Source: Apodemus sylvaticus
Lineage: Eukaryota; Chordata; Mammalia; Rodentia; Muridae
DNA: 64,000 nt
Direction of reading: 5' to 3'
NCBI RefSeq assembly: GCF_947179515.1
Contig: NC_067482.1
Location: forward strand, 78,906,444 to 78,970,443
Shown: one piece after another, positions 21,891 to 32,060 of the stretch
Numbering within the stretch: position 1 is the first letter of the stretch
Layout: every line of letters starts with the position of its first letter
The notes under the pieces: model-generated
What the model was told of the DNA's origin: nothing
Seen by the model: the letters and a program-made list of their open reading frames with translations, nothing else
Databases searched by the model: none
Translations under genes and position numbers: made by a program

Positions 21891-22268
21891 ATAGCATATT
21901 TCAGATTCAGGCCCACAGTAAGGTCTGCTGGAATTCTTGAGACCAATGTGGAGATGTTGGCTATATCTTCTTGCCTGTCTCCCTCAAAACCACCTTGAAG
22001 AATGTTCGTATGGATTGACAAACATTGGAATCTTTGTACAACACACGCACTGTAGCTCCGACTTGCCAAGGTCCCCCCAGCTCTTCTCTGGCTCTCAGAT
22101 GCAGGTCAACAGCAATATCGTGTATTGTGTAAGGCTGCCCAGCCAAAGCCTTTTTAGCACCCAGACGTGCCTGCCGATGATGAAACTCGAGAAGACACAA
22201 GAGTAAGCATTTGTGCATTCTACCCCGGCTGTCCCAGGTACGCACTTCCAGTTGTCACTGGCCACCGG
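21891..22268. other. Unique intron sequence
   Basis: No repeat or exon recognised. Confidence 0.45.
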
Positions 22269-22269
22269 G

Positions 22270-22272
22270 TTT

Positions 22273-22319
<47 letters not shown>

Positions 22320-22332
22320 TTTTTTTTTTTTT
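22270..22332. repeat. (TTTA)n microsatellite plus T-run
   Basis: About 12 perfect TTTA units followed by T12. Confidence 0.97.
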
Positions 22333-23600
22333 TAACAGTCGTTCACTTTGTTGCACGCACACAGAGTCCCTTGCTTTCCTCAGATACTGGCCATCAGTGC
22401 ACAGGAAAGCGGCGCACAACAGCACATTCCCAGTGGGATTCATACCCCCATCCTGCGCACAGCACAAACCAGAGCTGCTCACTAAATGAGGATCGCTCAT
22501 CCTGGTACAGGAGCTGAGGCTGCGAGGCTATTTTGTAGAAAGCATCCATTCTGCCCAAGGCTCTGGGGACAGAAGTAAGCCACTGGCTCTGGCGTCTGTA
22601 AAGACTGTACCCAAGTCCCTCTCAGCTAAGCCACCTCCCTCCATGGGGCCTGAAGGTGGAGTCAGCAGGATTAGCAAACGCTTGCTTGATGCTGACCCAT
22701 CCAGCTGTACTGGGCTGGTCCAGGGCTCTTTGGGTCTCTGGTTTCCATGAGCTCTGCAAGCTGTCTTTTCTTTCTGGGCTGAATGGGCAGGGCTGATGGT
22801 GAAGAGAGGTAGAACTCACTTGTATTAGCAACTGGCACCTGGAACAGGTGGAAAAGCTGCGTCTATGGGGAGGGGAGGAAGCTGCCTAGACCACCCACAG
22901 GTCCCTGAATACACACACAGCCACAGGGCGTGGCCCTACTTGAATGGCTTTCTTCCTGTCAGGGTGTAGATTTTCTCAAAGCCTCTCCCTGCACTGGATG
23001 TGTTTCCAAGACGACCCTGATCCCTCCGGGATCTCCCCTTGCTTCTTGAGTCCAGCAGTTATTCCCAAGAGGACGCCAAGATCAGCAGCTCTTGCGGCTC
23101 AGCTCCGGAAGCAAACTCACCCTTCCACAGAGATCGGCCCACATGTTCGTTGGGGCACACTGCACATGGGCTAATGCCCAGCAATTTTTTGCCCATTTGT
23201 CATGACTCATGTAGATTAGTTCCAAAGCTATTAAAAAATAAATGATCTCCCCTCGGCGAAGCTCTGAAGCCAACACAACTTATTAATTAACACAGTTACT
23301 GACTCTGGAGACTCATCACGCTAGAGCTGCGGTGATAATCTGATTTCCCATATAATTGCCACAGCTCTGCAAGTCTGAGCCACAGCAAAATCATCAGACT
23401 GAAGCACACAAAAGGCCTTGGCTGGTTTGCCCCAATCAAAGGAGAGTTATGCCATCCACTTACCATCAGCGCCCCCTAGTGGTTGGGCTGTATTTGCAAA
23501 GTGGTTCTCTTGGAGGAAAGGGAGATTGTTTTCACCCAACACTTCAGCAGCAATACCAGGGGCATAACATGGTACTGAGGAAACGGTAGACAGGAGGCAG
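22333..23600. other. Unique intron sequence
   Basis: No SINE or LTR recognised over more than 1.2 kb. 23190-23420 is AT-rich, non-repetitive and followed by a strong CTCF-like motif. No exon seen. Confidence 0.45.
23469..23482 (-). promoter_or_regulatory. CTCF-like motif
   Basis: gcgccccctagtgg; the reverse complement CCACTAGGGGGCGC is a full match to the CTCF core consensus. Confidence 0.6.
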
Positions 23601-23700
23601 GTGCCAGGTTCAGTGCGGTGGCAGTGACTCAGGGAGGTTGAAGCAGGGGACTTGCTCCCATTCAGGAGTCTGAGGCCAGCCTGTTCTACATAAACAATAG
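23601..23700 (+). mobile_element. Decayed B1 remnant
   Basis: 'cagtgcggtggcagtgactcagggaggttgaagcagg' and 'gtctgaggccagcctgttctacataaac' are diverged B1 segments. Confidence 0.55.
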
Positions 23701-23704
23701 CATT

Positions 23705-23915
23705 TTTTCCTTTCTTTGATATGCATGGTGTTTTGCCTGCCTGTGTTTCTGTGTGCCATGTGAACACAGTGCCTGCAGAGGCTAGAACAGGGTATCGGGT
23801 CTCCTGGGGCAGTTGTAGATGACAGTGAGCTGCCATGCAGGTGCTGGGGACTGAACCGGGGTCCTCTGGAAGGAGCAGCCAGTGCTCTTAACCATGGAGC
23901 CCTCTCTCCCAAAAA
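23705..23915 (-). mobile_element. B3-type SINE, antisense
   Basis: Reverse complement of a B3: tgcatggtgttttgcctgcctg at the left, gtgctggggactgaaccggggtcctctgg and agtgctcttaaccatggagcc at the right. Confidence 0.8.
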
Positions 23916-24360
23916 AATAAAAAAATGTGAAGAGATGCCGCCAGTCCCCCGCCCCTTTCCTGCACAGCATGAGGGAACCTTTCACTGCTAACCAAACTGT
24001 CCTGCCAATGACATCATCACTGTAGTTTGTCACGGCACTGCAGGCCAGGCATGATGCTGACACTTTACACATCTTTGCAACAATCCAGTTCTTCAAATAA
24101 AGGAACTGAGACTGAGGAGGGTTGCCATGGCAACGGAGTGACATAACCAAGAGCTTTGGGAATGCACTTGGGCTCTGAGACGACAGAACCCTGAGGAGCA
24201 AACTAGACACAGAGCTTGCTTCTACTCCTTGAGGCTGTCCCTCTCCAGTGTCATGACCTGCTGACACCGCCATCCATCATCAGGACCCTCGGCCACTACT
24301 GTCCTGCTTAGCTCTGAACAACAATGCCAAGACTGCAGCTGAGCCCTTCTGGGAGGGCCG
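23916..24360. other. Unique intron sequence
   Basis: No repeat or exon recognised. Confidence 0.45.
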
Positions 24361-24494
24361 TTGCTGGTGCATGCCTTGCTGCCGGTGCATGCCTTGCTGC
24401 TGGAGCATGCCTTGCTGCCGGTGCATGCCTTGCTGCTGGAGCATGCCTTGCTGCCGGAGCATGCCTAGCTGCAGGTGCATGCCTTGCTGCTGGC
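24361..24494. repeat. 18-bp minisatellite
   Basis: Seven tandem units of gcatgccttgctgccggt and variants, starting at 24369 with exact 18-bp period. Because 18 is a multiple of three it is open in several frames on both strands, which explains the repetitive ACLAAG and QQGMH open frames. Confidence 0.95.
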
Positions 24495-24883
24495 CCCTCT
24501 AGCACCATCTTGAGACATCACCATTGCATCCCAACCCTTCTGTGCTCCTGCCTCCCTGGCTAGTCTCTGACTCTGCAGACGGCCATGCTGGCTCCTCTCT
24601 ACCTCTTCCAGGATAGGGTCCCACACCACTTCCTCCAAGCAGGCTTCCCTGATCTCAGCTGTTGCTGAAGTACCAATCCTGGTGCACCCTTCACTAGCAA
24701 GAGGCTCCCTGTGGCTTGCGTGTCGCCTCACAGCTGGAGGGAGGTCCGTGGAAGCTGACAGTAGGACCTGCTTTCCTTTGGCTCTCAACTCTCTTAGCAC
24801 AGAATGATGTGCAGTAAATATTGATCATATATATTAACTGATTCCTGCACGTAACTCGGTGGTGGAATACTCCCCTGTTGTAA
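24495..24883. other. Unique intron sequence
   Basis: No repeat or exon recognised. Confidence 0.4.
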
Positions 24884-25411
24884 GGCGGTTTGAATGAGAA
24901 TGTCCCCCATAGACTAAGGTATCTGAACTTTTGATCCTCGGTTGGCGGTACTGTTTGGGGATGAAGGTGCTGCCTTGCTTCCGGAAGTCCGTCACTGGGG
25001 ATGGATGGGCTTTGAGAGTTCATAGCCCCAGCCAACTTCCTGCCTGCAGCTGAGCATGTCCCAGCTTCCCACGCCCGCCATTTGCCGCCATGCCTCCTTA
25101 CTAGGGTGGACTCTTGTCCCTCTGTAACCATAGGCCAAAATTAACTTTCTCTCCCACAACTGAGGGGTTTTTGTTTGTTTGTTTGATTGTTGGCTGATTG
25201 GTTGCTTTTGAGATTTTTGGTTCATTGTTAGTTTTTTCAAGACAGGGTTTTACTCTGTAGTCCTGGATATCCTGGAATTCACTCTGTAGACCAGGCTGGT
25301 CTCAAACTCTTCCTGTCTCTGCCTCCCAAGTGCTGGGATTAAAGGCATGTGCCACCACTGTCTGGCCTGGTTATGGTGTTTTATCACAGTAACAGAAGAG
25401 TAATTGACACA
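24884..25411 (+). mobile_element. MaLR (ORR1/MT-like) LTR split by a B1
   Basis: Starts aaggcggtttgaatgagaatgtcccccatagac and ends tggttatggtgttttatcacagtaacagaagagtaattgaca; an antisense B1 interrupts its 3' third. Confidence 0.7.
25212..25366 (-). mobile_element. B1 SINE, antisense, nested in LTR
   Basis: ttttttcaagacagggtttta to ccaccactgtctggcc, the reverse complement of B1, younger than the LTR it interrupts. Confidence 0.9.
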
Positions 25412-25880
25412 CTCAGCATGTGCAAAGGTCCTGAGTTCAATCCCCAGTACCGACACCACCACCACCAAAAAAAAAAAAGTAAGTTGCATTATATAAACAT
25501 GGACTGACTTCACATATATGGAAGTCCATAATATTTAGCAGGAAAGCAAGTTTTTCTAATTGGGAACAAACAGGAGGCACTGAAACAAGTGAGACACAGG
25601 CTGCTCACTGCACAGGGCTCCAGACAGAGTATTAATGCAAAAGTGCAAAGCCAAACAGGCCCTCAGAGCACTGCTCTCAGTCAAACGGGTGGAAAGAGCA
25701 GATGCCAACGGTGGGAAACTGAAGAGCAGAGTGAGAGGAGTTATCCTGCCAACCCTTAGCAGGTACCACACACTCCTGCCCCTGCAGGCATTGAGGTGTG
25801 GCTGCTGTGTCCCTCACGCCCCAGCAGGTGGCAGAGAGGAGATGCTATGTCTACGCTCTGACCTGTGAACATCTGAATGA
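25412..25880. other. Intron, no repeat assigned
   Basis: Contains a short A-run after tccccagtacc (SINE tail remnant near 25460) and the CTCF-like motif at 25821. Confidence 0.4.
25821..25834 (+). promoter_or_regulatory. CTCF-like motif
   Basis: ccagcaggtggcag matches the CTCF core at 13 of 14 positions. Confidence 0.5.
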
Positions 25881-26955
25881 TTAGTAGCCTAACACTCCAA
25901 AGGGAGCCTGAGAAGACTAGTCCTACACCACAGGTCACTGGACAGGGAGCTAGCCTGAGCTAGCCCAGTCCCATGCAGGCCTGGACAGGCTGGGAGCGGG
26001 TTGGAGGCAAGAGGAGCCTTGCCTGGAGCCCTACAAGAATGGGTGGGACAAGAGGGAGGGAAGAACAGGGCACAACATACGGGCACCACGATGATCATGA
26101 CGACAACTAGAACCTCTGCCTGGGATCGTGGGCTGAGAGGGGAGTGAGCCTGAGACAGATGACCCTTTCATGGGGCCACTCAGGCGTTCTAGGGTGAGGA
26201 ACAAGCCTTAGAAGACCACCAGACTGACACCATGGGGCCTGGACAGGAAGCTAGCCTGAGATGACCAGCAGTCTGGCACCCCGCAGGCCTTGGGGCGGGG
26301 CACACCATGCCTGAGATGACCCCTGGCCATAATGCACAAGCAGGGCACAGCACCCCGAGACTGCTCCTGAGAGGACCCCAGACACTCAGAGACCCTGGGC
26401 GTCACAAAGAGGAACAAGTAAGTGGTGGGGAAATAGAAGAGAAACAGAAACAGCAGGACGTGGGCACAATGGAGACAGGCAGAACCGGAGACTCCGGGGT
26501 GGTGAGGAACAGCCTGATGTGAGTAGCCAGTGATGCCACCTGGAACCAGGGTGGGGTCCTGGCCTATGCCGCGCTGGGGGCCCTGCCTGGGTTTTGGCTC
26601 CATGGCAGCAGGGATCTGTTACCACCAAAGGCCAGGCCAATGTCCCTGGTCTGGTCTACCGCCTGGAGACAAGTTAGTGTCTGAGGACAGAGCAGAACTG
26701 GCCCCACCCCTCACACCTGGATGTCACGGGAGAGCTGACCCTGGGGTGTGACAACAGGAGAGCTGTCCCAGCTCCTTGTCAGCTGCAGTGCTCCTGGGCA
26801 GCACAGTAGAGCAGACGCTAGTGGTGGGTGGCCTAAGCCATCCAATAACCTCTGGGAATAAGTGTTTGCAAGTGGAGCTCCCTATGGCGCGGCCCTTTGG
26901 AGATTTCCACCCACCCAGCACCTGTGGAGGTGTTACTGCTGACCCCTGGGCTGAG
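25880..26955. repeat. GC-rich satellite-like block, copy 1 (MurSatRep1-like)
   Basis: Degenerate modules with agctagcctgag, 'ctggccccacccctcac', 'gggagagctgaccctgggg' and 'gcagcacagtagagc'. It shares with 59540-61037 a segment of acaaagag...acagaac-ggagactc and the agagctg-based array, so both are one family. The family name is from memory and untested. The open frames inside are by-products of GC content. Confidence 0.65.
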
Positions 26956-27300
26956 CCTAGTGTTCTAGCATTTGCTCTACTTATTGTTATGGTAATTATT
27001 AGTTTTGTTGCCTGTTGTGATTGAGACTCAGTTTACTGCGAACAAAAACCTCTTGGATAGGTGAGTCTTTGATAATTTTTCTAAAGTTTCTACAAGGAAA
27101 TGAAGCCTCTTTGCAATCTACCACAGAAACCTCTGTGCTCCTGGCTACCTCTGCAGTCATTCTGAGTAAGCAGGAGGTGCTCACTAAGGTTAATGATTCT
27201 TGCTTCCTTAACTGTTCTAAAAAAGAGATAACTACATTACAAGAACTCAGAGATGGTTTCTTAAAAGATGACATTAAGAACTTATAGAACATAAAAGGAA
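26956..27300 (+). other. Unassigned segment with small open frames
   Basis: After the satellite-like block the plus strand reads a hydrophobic run (SVLAFALLIVMVIISFVACC, membrane-like) to a stop near 27022, then an 88-aa frame from 27021 with Ser/Thr- and Lys/Glu-rich sequence. This could be the decayed end of a retroviral-type element or part of the repeat unit. I do not recognise it. Confidence 0.25.
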
Positions 27301-27448
27301 GAAATATGGGCATATAAGTTCAGACTTTCCTCCAGCGCCAGAAAATCAACACAAGCTCTAAATCTCCCATTTCCCTTGGAGGCGAAGTACAAATAGAAAC
27401 TACCAGGAAGAATTGGAACTTAGTCCCAACAGTTAATAGATAGGAATT

Positions 27449-27770
27449 TGTCTTAGTTAGGGTTTTACTGCTGTGAATAGACACCATGACCAAGGCACAT
27501 CTTATAAGAACAGCATTTAATTGGGGCTGGCTTACAGATCCAGAGGTTCTATCCATTATCATCCAGGCGGGAGAACGGCAGTGTCCAGGCTGACCTGAGG
27601 CTAGAGGAGCTAAGAGTTCTATTTGTTCCTAGGGTAGTTAGCAGAAGACTGGCTTCCTGGCAGCTAGGACAAGGGTAATAAAGCCCACACAGCAGTGGCA
27701 TGCCTACTCTGATAAGCCACACCTCCTAATGGTGCCACTCCCTGGGCCAAATGTATACACACCATCACAG
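27449..27770 (-). mobile_element. ORR1 LTR, antisense
   Basis: Reverse complement of an ORR1 LTR: cttagttagggttttactgctgtgaa at the left, cacacctcctaatggtgccactccctgggcc at the right. Confidence 0.85.
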
Positions 27771-28236
27771 AATTAATCATTACCATTCTGAAAATGCATA
27801 AAAAATAGGATTACAACTGCAGTTCACATAAAACAGTGATACATGGGCCATATGAGTTAGACCCACACCTGAAAAAATTATTCTATGTAGGGTATCATCC
27901 TCTCTGACTATAAAAATATAAAAACAACATACTGTTAGAGACTAACCATAGAGCTTGAATAACTTTCATTTCCATAATTGCATGTCGGCTGCTGGCCTGG
28001 GCACGTATGAATAGAATGTGCCTGGCTAAACATAATCACTTGGCTTGCCATAATCTAACATTCATGCTTAAATAGGAAATAAAGGTTAATTGATGCAGAT
28101 ATGGGGCAAGGGTCAATTAATGATGACATGGGATTAGGGAAGAGGAAAAGAAACCAAAATGGGTAAATGTTAATGATTCTTGGGAAATAATTAAACAGGA
28201 ATTAATTGAAACTGTCCATGCTTGAATGCTTGGGAA
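27771..28236. other. AT-rich, possibly LTR-derived sequence
   Basis: Sequence from about 27930 (gttagagactaaccatagagc) to the TATA motif has a layout like a decayed retroviral LTR, but I cannot assign it. Confidence 0.3.
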
Positions 28237-28246
28237 CTATATAAAG
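28237..28246 (+). promoter_or_regulatory. TATA-box-like motif
   Basis: ctatataaag, about 50 bp before the start of the second satellite-like block. Only a motif match. Confidence 0.35.
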
Positions 28247-28289
28247 ATGGTGTGAGCTGTTCAGGGCCATCTATTTGAAAGACAACCAG

Positions 28290-29015
28290 TGGTCAGACTC
28301 TTCATTTTCACCAGCTCCACACATCTGTCCTATGGCCCAGAACTCCATGGGAGCTGGACTGCGGCAGGCAGGGGCACAGGCGGGCCGGTTCCCCTGGACT
28401 GAGTATGTGGGAGCTGGCCCCGCTGGTCTGCCCTGCAGTGAGGTAAGATCCCGCCCCCAGCCCATGCTGCCTATGGCAGACAGGAATGCCGGCCCGAGGT
28501 CATTAGAGCAGGAGAGCTGGCCCTGCACCTCACCTGGGCAGCACTTGGGAGAGCTGACTCTTGTGATGGGGGCAGGGCTGAGCTGGCCCAAGAGTGTGAG
28601 TATCAGAGAGCTGGTCCTGCCACTTGTCTGCTGTGCGGTGACATGGGAGATGCCCACCTCCCCTCCCTCATCCCTTGCCACCAAGGCTGCAGGAGGGCTT
28701 GGCCCCAGGGCCATGAGAGTGGGATGGTCAGGCCATGTTCCTCACCGGCTGCAATACTTGGGAGAGCGGGTCCTGCACCTCGCTTGAGCAGCAGGGTAGA
28801 GCTAGCCCTGATTGTGGGGGTGGCAGGTGAGCCAGCCCGAGGCTATGGGAACAGGAGACCCGGGGAGAGTGGGCCCTGCACCCTGCCGCGCAGCACAGTA
28901 GAGCTGGCTCTCGTGACGTGGCACAGATGAGCCTGCCCCCAAGGGAATGACATTAGGAGACTCCGCCCCTTGCTAGGTGGTATTGGATGAACTAGGCGGG
29001 AGAGATGGGTCTGCT
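28290..29015. repeat. GC-rich satellite-like block, copy 2 (MurSatRep1-like)
   Basis: Repeated modules: 'gagagctggccctgcacctcacctgggcagca', 'ctggtcctgccacttg', 'cttgggagagcgggtcctgcacctcg', 'gcagcacagtagagctggc'. Same family as the blocks at 25.9 and 59.5 kb. The 170-aa and 147-aa frames here are not genes. Confidence 0.7.
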
Positions 29016-29019
29016 GTGG

Positions 29020-29172
29020 TATGAGGGCCCGACGCCATGTTTTCCACCATGATGATAATGAACTAAACCTCTGAAAGCGTAAGCCAACCTTGAGGAAATG
29101 TTTTCCTTTATAAGGGTTGCCACGGTCATCGTGTGTCTCTTCACAGCAATGGAAACCCTACGACGAGACTGT
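29020..29172 (+). mobile_element. ORR1 LTR, 3' half
   Basis: Contains cgccatgttttccaccatgatgataatgaactaaacctctg and ends gtgtctcttcacagcaatggaaaccct. Confidence 0.8.
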
Positions 29173-29371
29173 CATGGAACCAAGGCTCCTTGTCACTAAG
29201 AGGGACGGTTTTATGGCCCAGGGGACCACGAGAAGCAAAGACCCGTGCTTGCAGTGACCTGCCTTTACTGAATCCTACAGGTGAACCAGTAAGGACGAAG
29301 GCCCACTCGTTGAGGTGAAACGGACTCCATGGACTCGTAAGACATTGTAACACCTGAGAAAACATTCAGAA

Positions 29372-29480
29372 TGAGGACTGGGGAGGTGGCTCTCGACTGC
29401 AAGGTAAGCACGAGAGCCTGAGGCTGACTGCTCAGAACCCACCTAAAGCCAGGTGCAGTAGCACATGTCTATAACCCCAG
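29372..29480 (+). mobile_element. B4-type SINE, first part
   Basis: 'ggactggggaggtggctctcgactgcaaggtaagc' head and 'aaagccaggtgcagtagcacatgtctataacccc' B1-like body, broken by a B2; resumes at 29680. Confidence 0.7.
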
Positions 29481-29671
29481 GGTTTCTTTCTTTTTTTTTT
29501 TTTTTTTAAGATTTATTTATTTATTATATATAAGTACACTGTAGCTGTCCTCAGACACACCAGAAGAGGGCATCAGATCTCATTTCAGAGGGTTGTGAAC
29601 CACCATGCGGTTGCTGGGATTTGAACTCAGGACCTCTGGAAGAATAACTGCTGAGCCATCTCTCCAGCCCC
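29481..29671 (-). mobile_element. B2 SINE, antisense, nested in B4
   Basis: Reverse complement of B2 from T-rich/atttatttatt tail to ctgagccatctctccagcccc. Target-site duplication aaccccag at 29473-29480 and 29672-29679. Contains the B2 'ccagaagagggc' CTCF-like segment. Confidence 0.93.
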
Positions 29672-29679
29672 AACCCCAG

Positions 29680-29810
29680 CATTTCTATGGCAAGATGGAA
29701 GAAGCACAAGAATCTGAGGAGGCTTATGAGCCAATTAGCCTGGAATATACAGCAGCAAGCGACAAAAGTGTGATTCTGACTTAAACAGGATGGGATGTGC
29801 ATGTGCGCGT
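29680..29810 (+). mobile_element. B4-type SINE, second part
   Basis: Continuation after the B2: 'catttctatggcaagatggaagaag...ttagcctggaatatacagcagcaagcgac', then a CA microsatellite tail (29811-29832). Confidence 0.6.
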
Positions 29811-29832
29811 GCACACACACACACACACACAC

Positions 29833-30309
29833 CCACCATTGCAAAATACATATCTTGATCTTTGGAAAAGCTTGCATTCAACACTTCCCGGGGTTGTTGC
29901 GAGATGGGTGAGTCCGTCTACTCCTCTCCAGGTCTCAGGCACTGCCAATTGATACTTATCATCTATAACCACTCCGGAGGACAGATCAGCAGCTTCTTAA
30001 AAGGTTGAAACATGGATCTGTTCTGTGATCCAATCACCTGACTCCTGGGAACATCGCCCCCACCCCCAAAAGACAGTATGGATCCACATAATGAACTGAA
30101 CACGTATGCTCACGTCAGCTTCTTTGCCTGCGACAAACATAGAAACCCACTCCATGTCCATCAACAAACAGTGGCTCACTTGGCACACTGCCTAGCGATA
30201 GACAACAAGCTAGAGACACAAAGACAAACAGTACACGTCAGAGCGGCTGTGCGGGGTGAGAGACGGCAGCTGCAGGGTGCATGCTGTGCACTCCATTTGT
30301 AGTAGGTCC
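29833..30309. other. Unique intron sequence
   Basis: No repeat or exon recognised, apart from ancient-L1-like 'atggatccacataatgaactgaa...caaacagtggctcacttggcac' hints that I cannot confirm. Confidence 0.35.
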
Positions 30310-30480
30310 TAGGGCTGGAGAGACGGCTCAGGGAAGAAGGCGCCTGCTGCCGAGCCTGACAACTAGAGCCTGAGCCCCGAGACGCACACAGTAGGAGGAG
30401 AGAACACACAAGTTGTCCTCAGACCTTTATGTGTGCACCGAGTGTGCACTGACACACACGTCAAAACAAACTAAATAATA
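30310..30480 (+). mobile_element. B3-type SINE
   Basis: Starts agggctggagagacggctcaggg, contains acttggt-less B3 body with 'gttgtcctcagacctttatgtgtgcacc' and an A-rich end. Confidence 0.7.
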
Positions 30481-30794
30481 TAATCGAAATCAAAGGGAAT
30501 AAATTCTAGTACGTGCAACCTATCTATTGTGCCAGAAGGTTTGTGATCATCTGAGGAGACAGAGAGCCTGGGGGGGAATTGAAAGGGGTAGAGGAGATTT
30601 GGAGAATGAGAAACGTGTACATTATCAAAGGACCATGGTGATCATTTTCAGGGTATATATGTTGGCCAAAACTTACTAAGCTGCCTACTTTAAATATAAA
30701 CAGTTTGTTGCCAGTCAGTCACACCTCAGCAAAGAGTTTTTCAATGAGAAAAATGACCACTCGCTCATCAAGAAACCTGGGGACACATCTTCCA

Positions 30795-30808
30795 GCGCCC
30801 TCTACTGG
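30795..30808 (-). promoter_or_regulatory. CTCF-like motif
   Basis: gcgccctctactgg; the reverse complement CCAGTAGAGGGCGC is a full match to the CTCF core consensus. Not inside a recognised SINE. Confidence 0.6.
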
Positions 30809-31362
30809 AGTGAATGCACAGTGCACCTGAGAAACATCAGTCTGTCTAGTTTAACTCTGCAGCAAGGGCTCGGGAGGTATTCTGACAGGATTCAATTCCA
30901 GGTCACAAGTGCCTCGTTTCCTCCTTCTGTTACTTCCTGTCAGGAAGGTCTCCCTGAATGAATTCATGCTTATAGGCATGTGCCTGTGTGGTCACACTGT
31001 TCAATCACACAACCCAGTCCCACAATCAGTATTGTGCCTAACTTAGCCATGTGCTAATCCAGTACAGCTTTCGGAGTTATCTCCCTCAACACTGATTTAC
31101 TTACATATTTATTTTAAAATGTAAAACTTCTAGTTAGAATAGACTGTAGCTGTGGACACTGCTCTCGTTAGCTGGCCGTCACAGGAAGTTAACTTACTCT
31201 GTGTTCCAGAGTACAGGATGTCCATAGATAGGCCCTTAGTACAATAAAGATTTCGGCCAGTCGAAACCAGCAGTTTTAGGTAAGCACTGTATGCCGACCC
31301 CAGCCATCATAAGTGAAATGAATCACGGTTAACTAAAAGTAAAGGTACCATGTGCTTCAAAA

Positions 31363-31395
31363 GAGGAGGGGGAGGGAGAGGGAGAGGGAGGGAAG
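31363..31395. repeat. (GGGAGA)n purine tract
   Basis: Short uninterrupted G/A run. Confidence 0.85.
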
Positions 31396-31706
31396 ATCTG
31401 GATATCGGTCTTGCTCTGAGCCACCTTGGGGCTCTGAAGAAACTTCTGGCCAGCAGGAAGCCCTACGCAGGTGCAGTGCAGGTGGCTGACCTTGACCCTA
31501 AAACCTTCAGCACAGGAAACAGAGCAAACCTTCATCTTTGCAAATCAGTTCCCATACTCCATAGCAACAGGAAGAGATGAAGACGATGGGTGAATGGGAC
31601 ACAGTTGGTTGCATTTACCACAAAATGACCCTGCCCACCACCTGCCACCTAAGTTTTGGCCTTGATTTCTAAAGCTAATTCCAAACACAGGAAAATGCTC
31701 TGTAGT

Positions 31707-32060
31707 GGTGCTTCTTTATTATTGTCAACTTGATATAACCTAGAGTCATCTGAGAAAAGAAACCTCAGTCAGGCTGCCTAGACCAGACTGGCCTCATGGC
31801 TACGTCTGTGGGAGGCTGTCTTGACTTTTAACTGATGGAGGGGGACCCAGCCCACTGTGGGCGGAGCCATCCCTAGGCAGATGAGCCTGGACCGGATAGG
31901 ATAAGAAAGCCAGCTTACACATGAACAAAAACCAGCATTGTTCCGTGGTCTCTGCTTTGAGTTCCTGACCTGACTTTCTGCACTGATGGGCTGTCACAAG
32001 GAGATGCGGGCCAAATAAACCCTTCCAGAGTATTTCATCACAACAGGAAAGAAATTAGAA
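31707..32060 (+). mobile_element. MT-type (MTD-like) MaLR solo LTR
   Basis: Contains attgtcaacttgatataacctagagtcat, gggggacccagcccactgtgggcggagcc, ataagaaagcc and aataaacccttccagagtatttcatcacaac, in MT LTR order but more diverged than the 21.4-kb copy. Confidence 0.8.

Larger units (their letters stand above)
30481..31706. other. Unique intron sequence with a CTCF-like motif and purine tract
   Basis: No exon recognised. Holds the CTCF-like motif at 30795 and a GGGAGA tract at 31363-31395. Confidence 0.45.

Noticed and set aside
24361..24494. CRISPR-like array
   Set aside because: Units are contiguous 18-bp repeats without spacers, in a mammalian intron.
28271..28787. 170-aa plus and 147-aa minus frames
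   Set aside because: They shadow each other in satellite-like block 2; no family resemblance.
29481..29671. A/B-box-bearing segment as a tRNA gene
   Set aside because: It is a B2 SINE whose head derives from a tRNA; no intact cloverleaf. The same applies to the other B2, B3 and ID elements.
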